Shown here: piece after piece, positions 17,988 through 26,109 of the stretch
Layout: each line of letters begins with the position of its first letter
How positions within the stretch are numbered: position 1 is the first letter of the stretch
Origin: Nocardia asteroides
Lineage (GTDB): Bacteria > Actinomycetota > Actinomycetes > Mycobacteriales > Mycobacteriaceae
Direction of reading: 5' to 3'
Length of the DNA: 64,000 bases
NCBI GenBank assembly: GCA_019930625.1
Contig: CP082844.1
Coordinates: 6,262,001-6,326,000 of the forward strand
Made by a program: the position numbers and the translations under genes
The notes under the pieces: generated by a model
What the model saw: the letters and a program-made list of their open reading frames with translations, nothing else
The model's database searches: none
What the model was told of the DNA's origin: nothing

Positions 17988-20168
17988 CTAGACGCAGGCC
18001 AGCGCCTTCGCCTCACGGCGACGGCGGTGCAGGATCGGCTCGGTGTAGCCGTTGGGCTGCTTGGTGCCCTCCAAGATCAGCTCCTTGGCCGCCTGGAAGG
18101 CGATGCTGCCCGCGAAGTCCGGGGCCATCGCCCGGTAGTTCGGGTCACCGGCGTTCTGCCGGTCCACGACCGGGGCCATCCGCTCCAAGCTGGCGACCAC
18201 CTCGTCGGCGGAGACGATGCCGTGGCGCAGCCAGTTGGCCATCAGCTGGCTGGAGATGCGCAGGGTCGCCCGGTCTTCCATGAGCGCGACGTCTTTGATG
18301 TCGGGCACCTTGGAGCAGCCGACGCCCTGGTCGATCCAGCGCACCACGTAGCCGAGGATGGACTGCGAGTTGTTGTCCAGCTCCTGGCGCTTCTCCTCGT
18401 CGGTCCAGTTCGGCGCGGCGGCCAGCGGGATCTCGAGGATCTCGTCGACGGTGGCGCGCCGGCCGCCCTTGGCGATCTCCTGCTGCCGCTTGAACACGTC
18501 GACCGGGTGGTAGTGCGTCGCGTGCAGGGTGGCGGCGGTCGGCGAGGGGACCCACGCGGTGTTGGCGCCCGCGCGCGGGTGGCCGATCTTCTGGGTGAGC
18601 ATGTCTGCCATCAGGTCCGGCATGGCCCACATGCCCTTGCCGATCTGCGCCTTGCCGGGCAGACCCGCCGCCAGGCCGGTGTCGACGTTCCAGTCCTCGT
18701 AGGACAGGATCCACTGCTGGGACTTCATGTCGGCCTTGCGGACCATCGGCCCGGCCTCCATGGAGGTGTGGATCTCGTCGCCGGTGCGGTCCAGGAAGCC
18801 GGTGTTGATGAACACCACGCGCTCGGCGGCGGCCTGGATGCAGGCCTTCAGGTTCACCGTGGTCCGGCGCTCCTCGTCCATGATGCCGACCTTGAGGGTG
18901 TTGCGCTCGAGCCCGAGCACGTCCTCGATCCGGCCGAACAGCTCGCCTGTGAACGCGACCTCGTCGGGCCCGTGCATCTTCGGCTTCACGATGTAGACCG
19001 AGCCGGTGCGGCTGTTCTTCAGCTTCACCTCCTCGGCCAGGCTGTGCTTGGCGATCAGCGAGGTGATCAGCCCGTCCATGATGCCCTCGGGCACCTCGTT
19101 GCCCTCGGCGTCGAGGATCGCGTCGGAGGTCATCAGGTGACCGACATTACGCACGAACAGCAGCGAGCGGCCGTGCAGCACCAGTTCGCTACCGTCCAGC
19201 GCGGTGTACACGCGGTCGGGGTTCATGGTGCGGGTGAAGGTCTTCTCGCCCTTGGTGACCTTCTCCGCGAGTTCGCCCTTCATCAGGCCGAGCCAGTTGT
19301 GGTAGCACAGCACCTTGTCTTCGGCGTCGACCGCGGCGACCGAGTCCTCGAAGTCCATGATCGTGGTGACCGCGGACTCGAGCACGACGTCCTTCACGCC
19401 GGCGGTGTCGGTGCTGCCGATCGGGGACTGCGGGTCGATCTGGATCTCGATGTGCAGGCCGTTGTGCTTCAGCAGCACCGACCTCGGCGACTCGGGGTCA
19501 CCGAGGTAGCCGACCAGCTGGGAAGCGTCGGCCAGACCGATGCTGGTGCCATCCTCCAAACCGACCTCCAGCTCGCCGTCGACGATCTTGTAGGACGTCG
19601 AGCCGATGTGCGAGCCGGTGATCAGGGTGACCGAGTCGTCGAGGAAGTTGCGCGCCCACTCGATGACCTTGTCGCCGCGCACCTTGTTGTAGCCGGTGCC
19701 CTTCTCCGCGCCGTTGTCCTCGGGGATCGCGTCGGTGCCGTAGAGCGCGTCGTACAGCGAGCCCCAGCGCGCGTTGGCGGCGTTGATCGCGAAGCGGGCG
19801 TTCATGACCGGCACGACGAGCTGCGGGCCCGCGGTGACGGCGATCTCGTCGTCCACGTTCTGGGTGGCGATCCGGAAATCGGCGGGCTCGGGGCGCAGGT
19901 AGCCGATCTCGGTCAAGAAGTGTTTGTAGGCGGCCTTGTCGTAGTTCGCGCCGGGGTGCTCGGCGTGCCAGGCGTCGACCTTGCCCTGGATCTCGTCGCG
20001 TTCGGCCAGCAGAGCGCGGTTGCGCGGAGCGAGATCGTTGATGACCTGCTCGGCGCCGGCCCAGAACGCGGCGGAATCGACGCCGGAACCGGGGAGCGCC
20101 TCGTTCTCGACGAACTCGTGGAGAACGCGTGCCACCTGGAGCCCGCCGACCTGAATCCGCTCTGTCAT
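17988..20168 (-). CDS. glcB: Malate synthase G
   Basis: A 726-residue cytoplasmic enzyme that condenses glyoxylate and acetyl-CoA to malate, the second step of the glyoxylate shunt used for growth on fatty acids. The length is that of the G isoform. Recognisable blocks include [17 protein letters not shown], the catalytic [18 protein letters not shown] region, [22 protein letters not shown] and [25 protein letters not shown]. The family includes M. tuberculosis Rv1837c, which also lies near the gcvP homologue. It starts at the ATG at 20168 and has its own terminator, so it is probably monocistronic. Confidence 0.95.
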   Translation of the reverse strand: MTERIQVGGLQVARVLHEFVENEALPGSGVDSAAFWAGAEQVINDLAPRNRALLAERDEIQGKVDAWHAEHPGANYDKAAYKHFLTEIGYLRPEPADFRIATQNVDDEIAVTAGPQLVVPVMNARFAINAANARWGSLYDALYGTDAIPEDNGAEKGTGYNKVRGDKVIEWARNFLDDSVTLITGSHIGSTSYKIVDGELEVGLEDGTSIGLADASQLVGYLGDPESPRSVLLKHNGLHIEIQIDPQSPIGSTDTAGVKDVVLESAVTTIMDFEDSVAAVDAEDKVLCYHNWLGLMKGELAEKVTKGEKTFTRTMNPDRVYTALDGSELVLHGRSLLFVRNVGHLMTSDAILDAEGNEVPEGIMDGLITSLIAKHSLAEEVKLKNSRTGSVYIVKPKMHGPDEVAFTGELFGRIEDVLGLERNTLKVGIMDEERRTTVNLKACIQAAAERVVFINTGFLDRTGDEIHTSMEAGPMVRKADMKSQQWILSYEDWNVDTGLAAGLPGKAQIGKGMWAMPDLMADMLTQKIGHPRAGANTAWVPSPTAATLHATHYHPVDVFKRQQEIAKGGRRATVDEILEIPLAAAPNWTDEEKRQELDNNSQSILGYVVRWIDQGVGCSKVPDIKDVALMEDRATLRISSQLMANWLRHGIVSADEVVASLERMAPVVDRQNAGDPNYRAMAPDFAGSIAFQAAKELILEGTKQPNGYTEPILHRRRREAKALACV

Positions 20169-20369
20169 CTACTGCCTCACTTCCGAAAAAGCCGAGTGGG
20201 AAAACAGTGCCATGTTACCCGTGGGTAGTGGTGCTACCGCGCGCCGGGTCGTCCGGCCGTCTGCCCATATCCGTCCGCCGCACCGAGGTGAGCTGGTCCT
20301 TCACCCGTCGGGTCGTCGAGCCGTCGGCGGTCGGCCGGACCGGCCGCTTGATCGTAACGCCCGCCCGAT

Positions 20370-20393
20370 TTAATGTACTGATCGGAACATTAA
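20370..20393 (+). promoter_or_regulatory. 24-bp palindromic operator of the SDR-ADH-TetR-ACAD operon
   Basis: Half-sites TTAATGT and ACATTAA flank a central GATC; 20 of 24 positions are symmetric. It lies 20 bases before the GTG of the first gene, in the promoter. The TetR protein in the same operon (22196-22834) is the obvious candidate binder, giving autoregulation. It also faces the divergent glcB gene at about 200 bases. Confidence 0.7.
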
Positions 20394-20412
20394 GAGACAG
20401 GCAGGAGTTCAG

Positions 20413-21153
20413 GTGCCACTCACCGACAAGGTCGCCGTCGTCACCGGGGGGAGCCGGGGTCTGGGCAAGCAGATGGTTCTCGCGTTCGCCGAGGCGGGCG
20501 CGGATGTGGTGATCGCCAGCCGCAAACTGGACGGGTGCGCCGCGCTCGCCGAGGAGGTGACGCGGCGGTTCGGCCGCCGCGCGCTGCCGGTGGCCTGCAA
20601 CGTCAGCGACTGGTCGCAGTGCGACGCCTTGGTGGAGACCGTCTACGACGCGTTCGGCCGGGTCGACGTGCTGGTCAACAACGCGGGCCTCTCGCCGCTG
20701 TACCCGAGCTTGGACCAGGTCACCGAGGCGTTGTTCGACAAGGTCATCGGGGTGAACCTCAAGGGCCCGTTCCGGCTGTCGGCCCTGATCGGCAGCCGCA
20801 TGGCGGCTGACGGCGGCGGCTCGATCATCAACATCTCCTCGATCGAGGCGACCAGGCCGGAGCCGTTCGCGGTCCCCTACTCCGCGGCGAAGGCGGGTCT
20901 CAACGCGCTCACCGGCGGGCTTGCCCAGACGTTCGCTCCCACCGTGCGGGTCAACACCATCCAGTGCGGCCCATTCGCCACCGACATCGCCACGGCGTGG
21001 CCCGACGAGCTGCGCGCGGAACTCGCCGAGCACAACGCGTTGCGCCGCGTCGGCGAACCGGAGGAGGTCGTCGGGGCGGCGCTGTTCTTCGCCACCGACG
21101 CCTCGGCGTTCTGCACCGGCGCCACCCTCGCGGTCGACGGAGGTTGGCGATGA
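20413..21153 (+). CDS. SDR family NAD(P)-dependent oxidoreductase
   Basis: A 246-residue classical short-chain dehydrogenase. The cofactor loop is TGGSRGLG near residue 11, NNAG near 92, the catalytic Ser is in the NISSIEA segment near 140 and the YSAAK pair is near 155-159. The GTG start has an AGGAG site seven bases upstream. It is the first gene of a four-gene operon with zinc alcohol dehydrogenase, TetR and acyl-CoA dehydrogenase, which suggests a dedicated pathway for oxidising an alcohol or fatty or terpenoid acid. The substrate is unknown. Confidence 0.88.
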   Translation: MPLTDKVAVVTGGSRGLGKQMVLAFAEAGADVVIASRKLDGCAALAEEVTRRFGRRALPVACNVSDWSQCDALVETVYDAFGRVDVLVNNAGLSPLYPSLDQVTEALFDKVIGVNLKGPFRLSALIGSRMAADGGGSIINISSIEATRPEPFAVPYSAAKAGLNALTGGLAQTFAPTVRVNTIQCGPFATDIATAWPDELRAELAEHNALRRVGEPEEVVGAALFFATDASAFCTGATLAVDGGWR

Positions 21154-22199
21154 AGGCGCTGACTTACGAAGGTCCGCAGCATATTTCTTACAGCGATCGA
21201 CCGGAACCCGCTCTGCCCGGCCCCGACGGCGCGATCGTCCGGGTCACCGCGGCGGGCATCTGCGGCAGCGATCTGCACATCTACGGCGGACACGGATTCG
21301 TCGCGGGCGCCGGGTACGGCGTGGGGCACGAAGCGGTCGGCGAGATCGTCGAACTCGGGCCGCACACCCGCGGGTTATCGGTAGGCGACCGCGTGCTGGT
21401 CGCGGCCTCGGCAGGCTGCGACAACTGCCCGCAGTGCCGCGCCGGGAAGGTCACCGCCTGCGCTCGCCACCCGCTGCCGGTCGACGCCTGCTACGGGCTC
21501 GGCGGCGCGCTGGCGGGGTGTCAGGCCCAGTCGCTGGCCGTCCCGCACGCCGCGGGCAATCTGGCGAAACTGCCCGACGAGGTGAGCGACACCGCCGCCG
21601 TAGTGCTCACCGACAACGCGCCCACCGCGTGGTACGGAGCCCGCCGAGCCCGGATCGCGCCGGGCGACACCGTGGTGGTGATCGGGCTCGGGCCGGTCGG
21701 TCTCATGGCGGTCCAGTCGGCCTTCGCGATGGGCGCGGCGCGGGTGCTCGGGGTCGACCTGCTGGCCGAACGCCGCGAGCGCGCCGCCGGCCTGGGCGCC
21801 GAGCCGGTCGAGTCGGACGACCCGAAACTCGCGATCCGCGAAACACTGCGCGGCGGAGCGGATGTCGCGATCGAGGCGGTCGGGGCGGACGAGACCATCA
21901 AGCTGGCGATCAGCGCGGTCGGACACGGCGGCCGGGTCAGCGTGATCGGCGTGAGCCACAATCGCGCCTATCCGTTCCATCTGATGGCGGCGCAGGTGAA
22001 GGACCTCGAGTTCCACATCGGATTGTGTTCGATCCAGTACGAACTGCCCGCGCTGCTGAAACTCACCGCGGGCGGCAGGTTGCGGCCGGAAGCCGTGGTC
22101 ACTCACCACCTCCCGATGTCCGAAGGGCCCGCCGCGTACCGGATGTTCGCCGAGCGCGCCGACGGGGTGGGCAAAATCGTTCTGGATCCGTCGCGATGA
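21150..22199 (+). CDS. Zinc-dependent alcohol dehydrogenase (MDR family)
   Basis: 349 residues. CGSDLHIYGGHGF and GHEAVGEIVE carry catalytic zinc ligands. CDNCPQCRAGKVTAC gives the four structural-zinc Cys. The Rossmann segment VVVIGLGPVGLMAVQSAF is near residues 170-190. It starts at the ATG overlapping the SDR stop, and its stop overlaps the TetR start, so translation is coupled. It most resembles sorbitol/threonine-type dehydrogenases. The joint presence of an SDR and an acyl-CoA dehydrogenase suggests stepwise oxidation of an alcohol to an acid that is then beta-oxidised (inference). Confidence 0.88.
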   Translation: MKALTYEGPQHISYSDRPEPALPGPDGAIVRVTAAGICGSDLHIYGGHGFVAGAGYGVGHEAVGEIVELGPHTRGLSVGDRVLVAASAGCDNCPQCRAGKVTACARHPLPVDACYGLGGALAGCQAQSLAVPHAAGNLAKLPDEVSDTAAVVLTDNAPTAWYGARRARIAPGDTVVVIGLGPVGLMAVQSAFAMGAARVLGVDLLAERRERAAGLGAEPVESDDPKLAIRETLRGGADVAIEAVGADETIKLAISAVGHGGRVSVIGVSHNRAYPFHLMAAQVKDLEFHIGLCSIQYELPALLKLTAGGRLRPEAVVTHHLPMSEGPAAYRMFAERADGVGKIVLDPSR

Positions 22200-22834
22200 C
22201 CGCTCCGTCGCGCAGGCGCGGCCGCCCGCCCGCCGCCGAATCGACGGCGAGCGATACCAGGGAGCGGATCGTGGGAGCGGCGATCGACCTGTTCGCCGAA
22301 CAGGGTTTCCACGGCACCGGCGTAGCCGAGATCGGCGAACGTGCCGACGTGCAACGCGGCGCGCTGTACTACCACATCGGTTCCAAAGAGGAACTGCTGT
22401 GGCAGATCCTGCGCGACTATATCCAGTTGATGCTGGCCGATGCCGAACAGATCGCCGACGGGCCCGGCGATCCGGTCACCAAGCTGCGCGAACTGATCCA
22501 CAGTCACGTGCGGCTGATCATCCGTCATCAGCGTGAGGTGGCCATCCAGGTGCGCGACGTCGGCGCGCTCACCGGCGAGCGCGCCGCGCAACTGCAGGAC
22601 CTGCGCGACCGGGTGCAGCACTGCTGGCAGCGGGTCGTCGACGCCGGTCACGCGGCGGGGCTGCTGCGCACCGACGACCACGTGGTCACCAACAGCGTGC
22701 TCGGCATGCTGAACATGGTGTCGTTCTGGTACCGCCCGCACGGTGACCGCTCGCCCGGCGAGATCGCCGACATCCTCGCGACCACTTTGCTCGACGGCGT
22801 GGTGACCGGCACCGCGCGGGACACGAAAGGCTGA
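22196..22834 (+). CDS. TetR family transcriptional regulator (KstR2-like ligand domain)
   Basis: 212 residues. A basic, Pro-rich N-terminus is followed by the TetR helix-turn-helix (GTGVAEIGERADVQRGALYYHIGSKEELL, about residues 40-68) and a C-terminal ligand domain ending in a WYRP segment similar to mycobacterial KstR2-type regulators. It lies inside the operon it probably controls, overlapping the upstream stop (ATGA), two bases before the acyl-CoA dehydrogenase. The likely operator is the palindrome at 20370-20393. Such regulators usually bind an acyl-CoA intermediate of the pathway. Confidence 0.85.
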   Translation: MTAPSRRRGRPPAAESTASDTRERIVGAAIDLFAEQGFHGTGVAEIGERADVQRGALYYHIGSKEELLWQILRDYIQLMLADAEQIADGPGDPVTKLRELIHSHVRLIIRHQREVAIQVRDVGALTGERAAQLQDLRDRVQHCWQRVVDAGHAAGLLRTDDHVVTNSVLGMLNMVSFWYRPHGDRSPGEIADILATTLLDGVVTGTARDTKG

Positions 22835-22836
22835 CC

Positions 22837-24126
22837 ATGGCTTGGGATTTCGAGACCGACCCGCAGTACCAGCGCAAGCTGGACTGGGCGGCGGAGTTCG
22901 TCCGCACCGAGGTGGAGCCGATGGATCTGCTCTACCTCAATCCGTACGACCGCACCGACACCGAGGCCATGGCGCTGCTGCGGCCGCTGCAGGAGCGGGT
23001 CAAGGAGCAGGGCCTGTGGGCCTGCCACCTCGGACCGGAACTGGGCGGCCCCGGCTACGGGCAGATGAAGCTCGCCCTGCTCAACGAGGTGCTCGGCACC
23101 TCGGTGTGGGCGCCGTCGGTATTCGGCTGCCAGGCACCGGATTCCGGCAACGCGGAGATCCTCGCCCACTACGGCACACCGGAGCAGAAGAAGACCTATC
23201 TCGAGCCGCTGCTGGCCGGCGAGATCGGCTCCTGCTACGTCATGACCGAGCCGACCGGCGGCTCGGACCCGACACTGTTCCGTACCCGCGCGGTGCGCGA
23301 CGGCGACGACTGGGTGATCAACGGCGAGAAGTGGTTCAACTCCAACGCCCAATTCGCCGCCTTCCACATCGTCATGGTGGTGACCGACCCGGACGTCGGT
23401 CCGTACCAGGGCATGTCGATGTTCATCGTGCCCGCCGACACCCCCGGTCTGGAGATCGTGAAGAACTTCCACGTCGCCGGGTTCAGCGAGCACGAGGGCC
23501 ATCTGCGGTTCACCGACGTCCGCGTTCCCGCCGACCACCTGCTAGGTGCCGAGGGCCAGGGCTTCGTCGTCGCGCAGACGCGACTGGGCGGCGGCCGCGT
23601 GCATCACGCGATGCGCACGGTCGCCATGGTCGGCAAGGCGTTCGACATGATGGCCGAGCGGGCGGTGTCGCGCCCGATGCGCGGCGGCACGCTCGCCGGA
23701 CTGCAGATGACCCAGGAACGCATTGCCGACAGCTGGATCGAGATGGAGCAGTTCCGGTTGCTGGTGCTGCGCACGGCGTGGCGCATCGACAAGGAGCAGG
23801 ACTACAAGAAGGTGCGCAAGGACATCGCCGCCATCAAGGTCGCCATGCCCAAGGTCATGCACGACATCGCCCAGCGGGCGCTGCACCTGCACGGCGCGCT
23901 CGGCGTCAGCCGAGACCTGCCGTTCGTGGACATGCTCACCTACGCCGAGGTGATGGCGCTGGCCGACGGCCCCACGGAGGTGCACAAGATCACCCTCGCG
24001 AAAGAGGTCCTGAAGGACTACGCCCCCTGCGACCCGGTGTACCCGAGCGGCTACCGGCCCGCGCTGCGCGAAAAGGCGCGCGAACTGGTCGCCCGGCGTC
24101 TGGAGCACGTCGTCGGCAACCTCTGA
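22837..24126 (+). CDS. Acyl-CoA dehydrogenase
   Basis: A 429-residue FAD-dependent acyl-CoA dehydrogenase that introduces the alpha-beta double bond of an acyl-CoA. YVMTEPTGGSDPT and WVINGEKWFNSNA are the FAD/substrate-binding strands; LHLHGALGVSRDLPF and the final GPTEVHKITLAKEVL are the C-terminal helices. The length is slightly above the short-chain type. It is the last gene of the SDR-ADH-TetR operon, two bases after the TetR stop, with an AAAGG ribosome-binding site within the end of that gene. Confidence 0.92.
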   Translation: MAWDFETDPQYQRKLDWAAEFVRTEVEPMDLLYLNPYDRTDTEAMALLRPLQERVKEQGLWACHLGPELGGPGYGQMKLALLNEVLGTSVWAPSVFGCQAPDSGNAEILAHYGTPEQKKTYLEPLLAGEIGSCYVMTEPTGGSDPTLFRTRAVRDGDDWVINGEKWFNSNAQFAAFHIVMVVTDPDVGPYQGMSMFIVPADTPGLEIVKNFHVAGFSEHEGHLRFTDVRVPADHLLGAEGQGFVVAQTRLGGGRVHHAMRTVAMVGKAFDMMAERAVSRPMRGGTLAGLQMTQERIADSWIEMEQFRLLVLRTAWRIDKEQDYKKVRKDIAAIKVAMPKVMHDIAQRALHLHGALGVSRDLPFVDMLTYAEVMALADGPTEVHKITLAKEVLKDYAPCDPVYPSGYRPALREKARELVARRLEHVVGNL

Positions 24127-24285
24127 GCGCAGGGAGGCGTGTTTCCGCTCGGGCACTCCCCGATCGGATGACATGGTTCCGATTCGTCGACGCCGCCACC
24201 GCTGGCCCCCATAATGCGATGGGGGGGCGAAAACCTCTGCACAGCGACCTGCACCGGTCGCGCGACCACGCTGCGAGGAGAAGTC

Positions 24286-24819
24286 ATGGTATCCGCACGC
24301 AGGATCGCTCGATCGCCGATCACCTGGGCCGTGGCGGTGCTGCTGGTGGCGGGGCTCGGCGTGGGGCTTGCCGCATTCCAGCCGTGGCGGCTGTTCACCG
24401 ACACCACCGTCCACGAGGCCGCGCCGTCCGCCGCGCCGGCGCGCCCGGGCGATGCGCCGCCGCAGCCGCGGGTCATCGCGCGGGGCGCGTTCGTCTCCCA
24501 CGAACACGCCACCTCGGGCTCGGTCGTGGTGCTGCGGCTGCCCGATGGCGGCACGGTGCTGCGGCTGGAGAATCTCGACACCTCCGATGGCCCTGACCTG
24601 CACGTCTGGCTCACCGACGCGCCGGTGCGTGAGGGTCGCGACGGGTGGTTCGTCTTCGACGACGGCGCGCACACCGACCTGGGCGAGCTCAAAGGCAACC
24701 AGGGCGACCAGAACTACACCGTTCCCGCCGACGCCGACCTGGCACAGCTGACCAGCGTCGCGATCTGGTGCGACCGGTTCGACGTCTCCTTCGGCGCGGC
24801 CGAACTGCGACCGGTCTGA
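24286..24819 (+). CDS. DM13 domain membrane-anchored protein
   Basis: 177 residues: an N-terminal transmembrane helix (residues 10-32), a Pro/Ala-rich linker, then a DM13 domain (about 65-175) with the characteristic GDLHVWL-like DGPDLHVWLTDAP, LGELKGNQGDQNYTVP and VAIWCDRFDVSFGAAEL segments. The domain lies outside the membrane and is thought to be redox- or electron-transfer-linked. The ATG at 24286 follows a strong GAGGAGAAG site; 24 further in-frame residues upstream (from 24214) lack support. Confidence 0.82.
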   Translation: MVSARRIARSPITWAVAVLLVAGLGVGLAAFQPWRLFTDTTVHEAAPSAAPARPGDAPPQPRVIARGAFVSHEHATSGSVVVLRLPDGGTVLRLENLDTSDGPDLHVWLTDAPVREGRDGWFVFDDGAHTDLGELKGNQGDQNYTVPADADLAQLTSVAIWCDRFDVSFGAAELRPV

Positions 24820-24911
24820 CCGCGGCGCTCCCACCCGGCGGCCCCGGCCGCACCGCCGAAAAATGACCCGACAACGGCGGGTGCGCTGTGCCACCATGTG
24901 TTTCGACAACG

Positions 24912-24930
24912 ACCACCGCCTCCAGGTGGT
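24912..24930 (+). promoter_or_regulatory. Hairpin with anti-Shine-Dalgarno loop upstream of the 43-residue ORF
   Basis: ACCACC-GCCTCCA-GGTGGT: a six-bp stem whose seven-base loop contains CCTCC, complementary to the AGGAGG site at 24946-24951. Loop-SD pairing could mask translation of the next ORF. Confidence 0.3.
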
Positions 24931-24958
24931 CGCCGAGCAGTGGAGAGGAGGGGCGGCA

Positions 24959-25090
24959 GTGATTCCGGATACGACGAAGCGAATGGATGCCGAGACGGCG
25001 CGACCGTCGGCCGTGGGCTACGCGTTCGGCGAACCGATGCGGGCACCGCACGGCACACCGGGCGACAGCCGCCTCCAGGCCCTCGGCTGA
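24959..25090 (+). CDS. Putative 43-residue small protein upstream of the HNH gene
   Basis: A GTG at 24959 lies seven bases after a perfect AGGAGG ribosome-binding site, and the frame stays open to 25090 with high GC at third positions. The product is soluble and charged (starts VIPDTTKRMDAE, ends GDSRLQALG). A longer version from an ATG at 24896 is possible but has no ribosome-binding site. No family recognised. It precedes the HNH endonuclease by 42 bases on the same strand. Confidence 0.45.
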   Translation: MIPDTTKRMDAETARPSAVGYAFGEPMRAPHGTPGDSRLQALG

Positions 25091-25132
25091 TCGCCGCATT
25101 CCTCTCCTCCTTCGCTCCATTCCGCACGAAAC

Positions 25133-25690
25133 ATGGTGATTCCCATGACGTTCCGCCGTGCCGCCGATCAGGCGGCGATAACCGCCGACAACTGGATACA
25201 CACCGGGGTCCTCGTCCTGAACGCCTCCTACGAGGCGCTCGACGAGATCAAGGCCGATCGGGCCGTGGTGCTGCTGGTCGCGGGAGCCGCGGAGTCGGTC
25301 GCCGACCGCGAGCCGCACTTCCCCATCCGGTCGCGGCACGTGGAACTCGTACTGCCACAGACGATTCGGCTGCTGCGCTACGTGTATCTGGAGCACACCG
25401 TGCTGGTACACGACGAGAGCAGGGCCACGCTGGCGGGCGTTCTGCGCCGCGACAGGAACCGCTGCGGTTACTGCGCGGGGTGGGCGCGCACCGTGGACCA
25501 CATCCGGCCGCGGTCGCGAGGCGGCCCGAACACCTGGAGCAACCTGGTGGCCTGCTGCGCGCCGTGCAACGCGGCCAAGGCGGACCGCACCCCGGAGGAG
25601 GCGGGCATGCGCCTGCTCTGGGAGCCGAAGGCCCCCACCCATCAGGTCCGGCAGCAGCGCCGGATCTGGAAGCAACTCGCCGCGACCTGA
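25133..25690 (+). CDS. HNH endonuclease
   Basis: 185 residues. The N-terminal VLVLNASYEALDEIKADRAVVLL block and the HNH/zinc core RCGYCAGWARTVDHIRPRSRG followed by NTWSNLVACCAPCNAAK (about residues 115-150) match the standalone actinobacterial HNH family. The two CxxC pairs bind structural zinc, and the DH and N residues form the ββα-metal site. Its biological target is unknown; it may act in DNA repair or defence. A WhiB gene follows 28 bases later, so transcription may be shared. The ATG at 25145 is an alternative start; neither has a good ribosome-binding site. Confidence 0.82.
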   Translation: MVIPMTFRRAADQAAITADNWIHTGVLVLNASYEALDEIKADRAVVLLVAGAAESVADREPHFPIRSRHVELVLPQTIRLLRYVYLEHTVLVHDESRATLAGVLRRDRNRCGYCAGWARTVDHIRPRSRGGPNTWSNLVACCAPCNAAKADRTPEEAGMRLLWEPKAPTHQVRQQRRIWKQLAAT

Positions 25691-25718
25691 CCACGACCCG
25701 AGAAAGGAGAAGATCGCG

Positions 25719-25991
25719 ATGACGCGCACCGAGACCACCGCCGTCGCGGAGCTGACCTTGGCCGACCTGCTCCCGCTCTCGGATTCCCGAGGGTGGCACC
25801 GGGCGGCCTGCCGCGGCGACCCCAACCACGAAGCCTGGTTCCCGTACCCCTCGCAGGACTTCGATTACGCGCGGGAGGTCTGCGCGCGCTGCCCCATCCG
25901 GGACGCGTGCGGTGACTTCGCCGCGCGCACCGGGCAGTCGGGTGTCTGGGGCGGGCACGAGTTCGACCGCGGACGAGTGATCCGCCACTGA
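25719..25991 (+). CDS. WhiB-family iron-sulfur transcriptional regulator
   Basis: 90 residues with the four cluster-binding Cys (ACRGD near residue 31, then CARCPIRDAC near 54-63), followed by the GVWGG turn that contacts the sigma factor, and a short basic C-terminus (RGRVIRH). WhiB proteins are actinobacteria-specific regulators that sense redox or nitric oxide and bind region 4 of the principal sigma factor. An AAAGGAGAAG site lies ahead of the ATG. It follows the HNH gene closely and is followed by a terminator-like hairpin. Confidence 0.92.
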   Translation: MTRTETTAVAELTLADLLPLSDSRGWHRAACRGDPNHEAWFPYPSQDFDYAREVCARCPIRDACGDFAARTGQSGVWGGHEFDRGRVIRH

Positions 25992-25995
25992 GGTT

Positions 25996-26027
25996 CCGTC
26001 GTCGCGCACCTTCCGGTGCGACGGCGG
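25996..26027 (+). terminator. Hairpin after the WhiB gene
   Basis: Stem CCGTCG / CGGCGG plus CGCACC / GGTGCG around a TTCC loop, with a small internal loop. It starts five bases after the WhiB stop. Confidence 0.55.
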
Positions 26028-26096
26028 GCCGGTGCTGCCAACCGGCTCGCTCCCGGTCAGGGGAGCCTTGCCGAGTTCGTCGGGAGCCGGTGACCA

Positions 26097-26102
26097 TACA
26101 CT
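26097..26102 (+). promoter_or_regulatory. -10 box of the VWA gene (leaderless)
   Basis: TACACT followed by seven bases and the GTG at 26110. It fixes the start of the VWA protein and implies a leaderless mRNA. Confidence 0.55.
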
Positions 26103-26109
26103 GAGGCGC

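Noticed and set aside
18027..20228. 733-codon open frame opposite malate synthase
   Set aside because: It is the GC-driven antisense shadow of glcB; composition (Val/Gly/Asp/His/Arg rich) has no family pattern.
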